Shown here one piece after another: positions 13,731-17,678 of a stretch of DNA of 17,678 bases. The stretch lies in the NCBI GenBank assembly GCA_014379815.1, contig JACMLA010000667.1:1-17678 (forward strand), written 5' to 3'. Numbering within the stretch: position 1 is the first letter of the stretch; each line of letters begins with the position of its first letter. The stretch is from Bryobacteraceae bacterium (GTDB taxonomy: Bacteria > Acidobacteriota > Terriglobia > Bryobacterales > Bryobacteraceae). The position numbers and the translations under genes were made by a program. The notes beneath the pieces were generated by a model. The model saw only the letters and a program-made list of their open reading frames with translations. It ran no database searches and had not been told where the DNA came from.

Positions 13731-15724
13731 GATCCCTGCTTCAGCGAAATACTGTGATTGTCACGCCTGTGGATTTCGTCGAAGACGGTCTTGAGATTGG
13801 GATACGCATCCTTCGGGAAACCGATAATGCCCTTTGCGCCGAAAACAAGGTTACGACGGCAGATCAATACGCTTTCTCCCTGCTTCAATAACTCCATCGA
13901 GTACTGTCCAGGCGTACCGAAGTTCAGCGTGCCAGGACTTCCTGCGGCATCGAGAGCAAAACCCTCCGGCAACTCGATGCGGATGTCATCGGATTCCTGC
14001 CAGGGATACCGGAAATGAATTTCGTGCTCCCGGCTCGCGGATTCGAACAACGGCGGATCTCCGCGCTGGAAAACGGCAGGATGCAGGAATAATCGCTTTC
14101 CCGTGCGTCCGGCGTATTGAGGGATCACGATTTTGAAACGAATACTGAGAGGCTTCTCCGGATCTTCCGCGTTTTCGATTTTGAGTTCAGATACCTCCGA
14201 TCTGGGAAATACGCGCGAAAGTACGTCTTTCAGTCGCTCCTCATTTTTCCCGGGAGAGTTGCCGGCGAATTCCAAACGCCTGTCGTAAGCGGTGTGCCCG
14301 GTATAACTTTCTTCCATCTCCCCTTCCAGCGTGCCGTTTGCGCTCAGGGTGAGTCTGGCGGTACGCTTCGACAGGGACTGCTCAGGCAGCGCAGCCGGGG
14401 CGTTCACAAACTCGGGGTTCTTAGGGTCGCTGATCAGGGCAAGCATTCCTGCTTCCTGCCATGACAGCAGTCCGGGTGCCAGCGATCTGGTGCTCACGTC
14501 GAAGATCTTCCATGCTCCGTCCTGTTTTACGGCAATATCGAGATTGCGCAGAAAGTAACGATCCGCCATCACCGGGTCGAACAAAACATCGGTGCGATCG
14601 GCAATCAGGACCGGGCGGGCATCCAGGCCGACATGCGTTGCCATCGCCGCAAACAAGCTGTTCATTTCATCGGGAGTACCAATCCCTGACTCCAGAACTT
14701 CAGCAGAATTACGCCGCCTTTCCTGGGGCAGGTTCCGGATGAACTTTGCGCGTTCTGCGTCAGTTACTGCATCGTCGAACAGCCCCCGGACATTTTTGCG
14801 AATGTAACGGACGATAGCTGCGATCTTGTCTTGTTCCGGGACGTCTGCCACGGCACTGGTGGCCGCTAATTTGACCTCGTTCGACAGCTTGACGGTCTGC
14901 TTCAGTTCCTTGTAGACTTCCTTGCCAATATCGTTCCAGTAGGCTTTCGGATCCCGCTTTGACTTGTTGTGGTAGAAGATCAGGATCCATGGCCGTACAT
15001 TTGGTTCCGCTGGCATCATGGGCTCGTCTTTGAAGCCAGGAACGTTTTCAATAAAGGTCGACTGGAAAGAGTCTCTTTCGACAATTAACGGGGAAGGTTT
15101 GCAGTTGAACGGCCAAAGTCCCATGGTGTATCCGGCCGAATAATCCAGCGACAGGGGCTTCACAAAGTACGTAACGCGATGCACTGGAAACTCACGCTGT
15201 AACTGCAGCCGGGTGTAGCGGATATTTGGGTCTCCCCTGACCTCTTTCCACCGGTACTCGACGATAGCGCCCGGCTCAACCGCAGGCATGGCGAATGACC
15301 TTACTGCCCTCTTGAAACGCCCCGCGCGAACCAGATTTCTCTCGTGGATCGCGTCCTTTTTCAACTCGACAATACTGCCGTCAGCCTTGATGGTTCTGCC
15401 CGAGATTTGAATAATGGAGGTCCTGGAATCGAAAGGGATGTCAATGGTGGCAGCCTTTTCCTTGCCTTTCTCGGAAAATATTTTCAGGCGGACGTAATGA
15501 TACAAGGTGCGTGTCAGGTCGCTTCCCTGTACTTCGTCCAACACGTGGACCCGCCAGAATATAGCTTCGACGCCAGCGTCCTTCTCGACGATGGGAGCCG
15601 CCAGCTTTCGTTCGGCTTCTGTAACCGGCAGCCATCCGATATTGACGCCTATCTGAGCAGGCGCTAAGGACGACAACCCCATCAGGATCGCCAGAAGTGG
15701 GAGAGGTCCGGTAAATCGGCACAT
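13727..15724 (-). CDS. Exported DUF3857 transglutaminase-like protein lacking catalytic Cys and His
   Basis: Paralogue-like partner of the following gene. I choose the ATG at 15724, giving 665 aa and a signal peptide (MCRFTGPLPLLAILMG, then SSLAPAQ); a TTG at 15766 would add 14 residues in front of it. Neither has a close ribosome site. The DUF3857 part (about 50-235) includes IQISGRTIKADGSIVEL and EPGAIVEYRWKEVRGDPNI. In the transglutaminase-like part the expected GDCKDK is replaced by GTPDEM (SAEVLESGIGTPDEMNSLFA, about 340-359), so Pro351 stands at the Cys position. The expected NHA is RNLD, so the His is lost too. The Asp (IFDVSTR, about 409) remains. A beta-rich C-terminal region follows. 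It is likely a pseudoenzyme with a binding or partner role. It overlaps the downstream active-type gene by four bases. Confidence 0.85.
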   Translation of the reverse strand: MCRFTGPLPLLAILMGLSSLAPAQIGVNIGWLPVTEAERKLAAPIVEKDAGVEAIFWRVHVLDEVQGSDLTRTLYHYVRLKIFSEKGKEKAATIDIPFDSRTSIIQISGRTIKADGSIVELKKDAIHERNLVRAGRFKRAVRSFAMPAVEPGAIVEYRWKEVRGDPNIRYTRLQLQREFPVHRVTYFVKPLSLDYSAGYTMGLWPFNCKPSPLIVERDSFQSTFIENVPGFKDEPMMPAEPNVRPWILIFYHNKSKRDPKAYWNDIGKEVYKELKQTVKLSNEVKLAATSAVADVPEQDKIAAIVRYIRKNVRGLFDDAVTDAERAKFIRNLPQERRRNSAEVLESGIGTPDEMNSLFAAMATHVGLDARPVLIADRTDVLFDPVMADRYFLRNLDIAVKQDGAWKIFDVSTRSLAPGLLSWQEAGMLALISDPKNPEFVNAPAALPEQSLSKRTARLTLSANGTLEGEMEESYTGHTAYDRRLEFAGNSPGKNEERLKDVLSRVFPRSEVSELKIENAEDPEKPLSIRFKIVIPQYAGRTGKRLFLHPAVFQRGDPPLFESASREHEIHFRYPWQESDDIRIELPEGFALDAAGSPGTLNFGTPGQYSMELLKQGESVLICRRNLVFGAKGIIGFPKDAYPNLKTVFDEIHRRDNHSISLKQGS

Positions 15725-15949
15725 ATATGCTGTGGAGTTCCTAACTATACTGCGAAATAGAACCAAAACCTAGAGAACGAAGGTACTACTGTTACGGTCA
15801 CAAATCCCTTAAAGACTTTGGGAAAAGCCTTGTTGCGTTGTCATTAGTGTCAACATACTTATTCTTTTTCCAGTTCCACATGCAAAACACCCAGCACGTA
15901 GTTTCTTTTGCACCAGGGGCACACCCGCATCAGTTCGTCCTGCTTGTTT

Positions 15950-16064
15950 CCTCAGCGGTAGCGATCCCGGACTCAAGAACTTCAGCGGAAGTGCGCCGCC
16001 TCCCGCAAGGGCAGGTTCCGGATGAACTTCGTTCGTTCCGCGCCGGTGACCGTATCGTCGAACT
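15950..16064 (-). pseudogene. Frameshifted remnant of a third DUF3857 transglutaminase-like gene
   Basis: Read on the minus strand, the segment encodes FDDTVTGAERTKFIRNLP, which matches FDDAVTDAERAKFIRNLP of the intact gene at 13727-15724. After a one-base insertion in a G/C-rich stretch, the next frame gives TSAEVLESGIATAEET, matching NSAEVLESGIGTPDEM. At DNA level the segment aligns over about 110 bases with roughly 14667-14780 with many identical runs, for example GGGCAGGTTCCGGATGAACTT. The frameshift and an immediate upstream stop (TGA before the FDD part) show it cannot make the protein. The flanks show no further similarity by eye. It is therefore a short relic of a duplicated or lost paralogue. 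Confidence 0.82.
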
Positions 16065-16215
16065 GGTTTCAAAGAAAACTGGGTTGGCTAGTTCCCCGGA
16101 TTCATGTCCGATGACGCCCATAACGAGACTGGCGAGGGACGGAATCAATCACCACTCGATTCCGCAGGCTGCTGCGGCTAACAGTTTTGGTAAACGCTTT
16201 GCGACCAGGCAGGAA

Positions 16216-16247
16216 TTGACAGTTCGGTCTGGCCGTCCCACTAACAT
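16216..16247 (+). promoter_or_regulatory. Promoter candidate for the sulfatase gene
   Basis: A perfect TTGACA (16216-16221) is followed by TAACAT at 16242-16247, but the 20-base spacing is long; a shorter spacing gives only poor -10 matches. It lies about 80 bases ahead of the sulfatase start, in the only stretch available for a promoter. The support is weak. Confidence 0.25.
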
Positions 16248-16328
16248 AGGAACGTGTCAGCCGTCTTAGAGTTGAGCAGAAACTCTTGCCTGATGGCATC
16301 GACTGGACCTGGACGAGGAAACTATTTG

Positions 16329-17678
16329 ATGCTCTCCCGCCGGCAATTCTGTTCCACTACCTTTGCGGCTGCGGGCGCACTCGCGGCGCAAGGCCCGCGC
16401 CGCAAGATGAACGTGCTGTTGATCGCCGTAGACGACATGCGCCCCGAACTCGGCTGCTACGGCGCCAGGCACGTCCATACGCCGAATCTCGACGCGCTCG
16501 CCAAGACAGGCACGGTCTTCACGCGGGCCTATTGCCAGCAGGCGGTTTGCAGCCCTTCCCGCACATCGCTACTCACGGGCCTCCGGCCCGACACGACCAA
16601 AGTCTATGAACTTCAGACGCACTTCCGCTTGAATCTGCCGGATGCCGTCACACTGCCGCAGTGTTTTCGCGAGCAAGGCTACACGACCGCCGGCCTCTCG
16701 AAGATTTTCCATGGCGGACTCGATGACTCGCGCAGTTGGTCGATTCCCTGGTGGCGGCCCGGTGGCCCGGCGTGGAATTCCGCCGAAAGTGCGGACGCCG
16801 CCAGGAACCTCGACAAACGCTTGCGCGAGAGCAATTGGAAGATCGGGCCCCCCGTTTCGACCGCAGGTCCCAGTTGCGAATCGCCGGATGTCGCGGACGA
16901 CGCGCTCCCCGATGGCCAGACCGCCAGTCAGGCGATCGCCGCGTTGCGCACACTCAAGGATCAACCATTCTTCCTCGCCGTCGGTTTCCTGAAGCCGCAC
17001 CTGCCGTTCGTCGCGCCGAAGAAGTACTTCGATCTCTACGATCCTGCGCGCCTCGAAATGCCCGATTATCCGGAGACGCCAGCCCAGATGCCGCCTTGGG
17101 CCGGACATCCGAATGGCGAGCTGAAATCTTATGGCGACATCAAGGAGATGCCGGTGCCGCCGGAGAAGGCGCGCGAACTGGTGCGCGCCTATTACGCCGC
17201 CATTTCGTACACCGATGCGCAGATCGGCAAGGTGATCGCCGAACTCGACCGCCTCGGCCTGCGCGAGAACACGGCCATCGTCGTCTTCGGCGATCATGGC
17301 TTTCACCTCAACGATCACGGACTCTGGCACAAGCAAACGGTATTCGAAAAGGCGACGCGTAGCCCGTTGATCGCCTCGGTGCCCGGCCAAAAGCGTAAGG
17401 GCACGAGTTGTACTCGGCTGGTTGAGCTGGTCGACATCTATCCGACGCTGGCTGACGTGGCGGGCCTGAAGGCGCCCGCGAATCTCGAAGGCCAGAGCTT
17501 CCGCCCCCAGCTCGACAGTCCAGGCGCGCCGGGGAAGATCGCGGCGCTCAGCCAGTATCCGCGCAACCATGAGGGCAAGCGCCTGATGGGCTATTCGCTC
17601 CGTACCGAACGTTACCGCTACACCGAGTGGCGCGTGATCGGCACCAGCGAAGTGCTCGGGCGCGAACTCTACGATTAC
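16329..17678 (+). CDS. Sulfatase, iduronate-2-sulfatase-like (runs off window end)
   Basis: 450 codons are open to the last base, so the C-terminus is missing. GAGGA nine bases ahead supports the ATG. The N-terminus MLSRRQFCSTTFAAAGALAA has a Tat-like SRRQF motif and hydrophobic stretch, pointing to export, usual for sulfatases acting on polysaccharides. Alkaline-phosphatase-fold markers are complete so far: metal ligands Asp35/Asp36 (VDDMRPELGCYG), Cys74 of CSPSRTS, the residue converted to formylglycine, then LLTGLRPDTTKVYE, FLKPHLPFVAP (Lys222, His224) and VVFGDHGFHLNDHGLWHKQT (Asp322, His323, Lys335). QQAVCSPSR and RPDTT are close to iduronate-2-sulfatases. The likely job is removing sulfate esters from glycans; the true substrate is unknown. 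No formylglycine-generating enzyme is in the window. G+C at third codon positions is clearly higher than in the neighbouring genes. Confidence 0.93.
   Translation, partial: MLSRRQFCSTTFAAAGALAAQGPRRKMNVLLIAVDDMRPELGCYGARHVHTPNLDALAKTGTVFTRAYCQQAVCSPSRTSLLTGLRPDTTKVYELQTHFRLNLPDAVTLPQCFREQGYTTAGLSKIFHGGLDDSRSWSIPWWRPGGPAWNSAESADAARNLDKRLRESNWKIGPPVSTAGPSCESPDVADDALPDGQTASQAIAALRTLKDQPFFLAVGFLKPHLPFVAPKKYFDLYDPARLEMPDYPETPAQMPPWAGHPNGELKSYGDIKEMPVPPEKARELVRAYYAAISYTDAQIGKVIAELDRLGLRENTAIVVFGDHGFHLNDHGLWHKQTVFEKATRSPLIASVPGQKRKGTSCTRLVELVDIYPTLADVAGLKAPANLEGQSFRPQLDSPGAPGKIAALSQYPRNHEGKRLMGYSLRTERYRYTEWRVIGTSEVLGRELYDY

Larger units (their letters stand above)
15725..16328. other. 604-base region without an intact gene
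   Basis: This gap separates the divergent DUF3857 and sulfatase genes. It holds the frameshifted DUF3857 remnant (15950-16064), a near-perfect inverted repeat GTTGTCA-TTAG-TGTCAAC (15837-15854, one mismatch) that includes a perfect TTGACA on the minus strand, and a TTGACA at 16216-16221 on the plus strand. Open frames across it (143 codons on plus, 87 and 72 on minus) show no recognisable family apart from the remnant. I see no RNA gene or transposon end in it. Confidence 0.6.

Noticed and set aside
15930..16148. A 72-codon minus-strand frame containing SAEVLESGIATAEET, as a possible small gene.
   Set aside because: Only part of it matches the intact paralogue; the adjacent matching part lies in a different frame after a one-base insertion, so it is pseudogene debris.
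15838..16269. A 143-codon plus-strand open frame in the intergenic region.
   Set aside because: Its middle is the reverse complement of the DUF3857 remnant, so the open reading is incidental.
16569..17570. A 333-codon open frame on the minus strand within the sulfatase gene.
   Set aside because: The plus strand carries a complete sulfatase reading with all active-site motifs. The long antisense frame is a by-product of high GC3, and its translation shows Arg/Val-rich composition with no recognisable domain.
1..17678. Search by eye for CRISPR repeats, tRNA genes, insertion sequences, phage or defence genes.
   Set aside because: No regularly spaced repeats, cloverleaf-like sequence, transposase or defence-type domains were seen; the only sizeable internal repeat is the DUF3857 remnant.

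Overview
The window looks like a chromosomal segment of an acidobacterium, most likely of the Solibacteres/Bryobacterales group. The strongest clue is the secreted protein at 7789-9507 (-), whose C-terminal half has the architecture of the 'Solibacter uncharacterized C-terminal domain' (TIGR03437 type), an expansion typical of that lineage. The exported DUF3857/transglutaminase proteins, the lone nuoI and the glycine-zipper protein fit the same group. This assignment rests on recognition by eye, not on a search.

Layout. (a) 2-3440 (+): one compact operon with the 3' end of an osmoprotectant-type ABC permease, its substrate-binding lipoprotein (starts overlap by 37 nt), a renalase-like flavoprotein and a second FAD-dependent amine-oxidase-like flavoprotein (stop and start share one base). 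(b) 3421-4410 (-): a membrane-anchored proline-rich protein with a C-terminal glycine zipper, converging on and overlapping the operon end. (c) 4540-6611 (+): a STAS anti-sigma-factor antagonist, a stand-alone NuoI-type 2x[4Fe-4S] protein, a hairpin, then a ten-helix DMT-superfamily transporter of the ureide-permease/sugar-transporter type. (d) 6623-9507 (-): a two-gene unit with a four-base overlap: a secreted Ig/BACON-like protein with the Solibacter C-terminal domain, then an AlaX-type alanyl-tRNA editing enzyme. (e) 9587-11786 (+): short-form serine acetyltransferase CysE and an exported lytic-transglycosylase-like protein with an M15/DUF5715-like C-terminal domain. (f) 11793-15724 (-): two overlapping genes for exported DUF3857 transglutaminase-like proteins, one with an intact Cys-His-Asp triad and the other with the Cys and His replaced. 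(g) 15725-16328: about 600 bases without an intact gene, containing a frameshifted remnant of a third copy of the triad-less DUF3857 gene. (h) 16329-17678 (+): an iduronate-2-sulfatase-like sulfatase with Tat-like signal and intact CSPSR active-site motif, running off the window end and visibly richer in G+C at third codon positions than its neighbours.

No tRNA, rRNA, CRISPR array, transposase, prophage gene or toxin-antitoxin pair was seen. I found no convincing wholly new multi-gene system. The most interesting points are the active/pseudo-transglutaminase pair with its decayed third copy, the bifunctional-looking transglycosylase, and the coupling of two flavoproteins to an osmoprotectant transporter.
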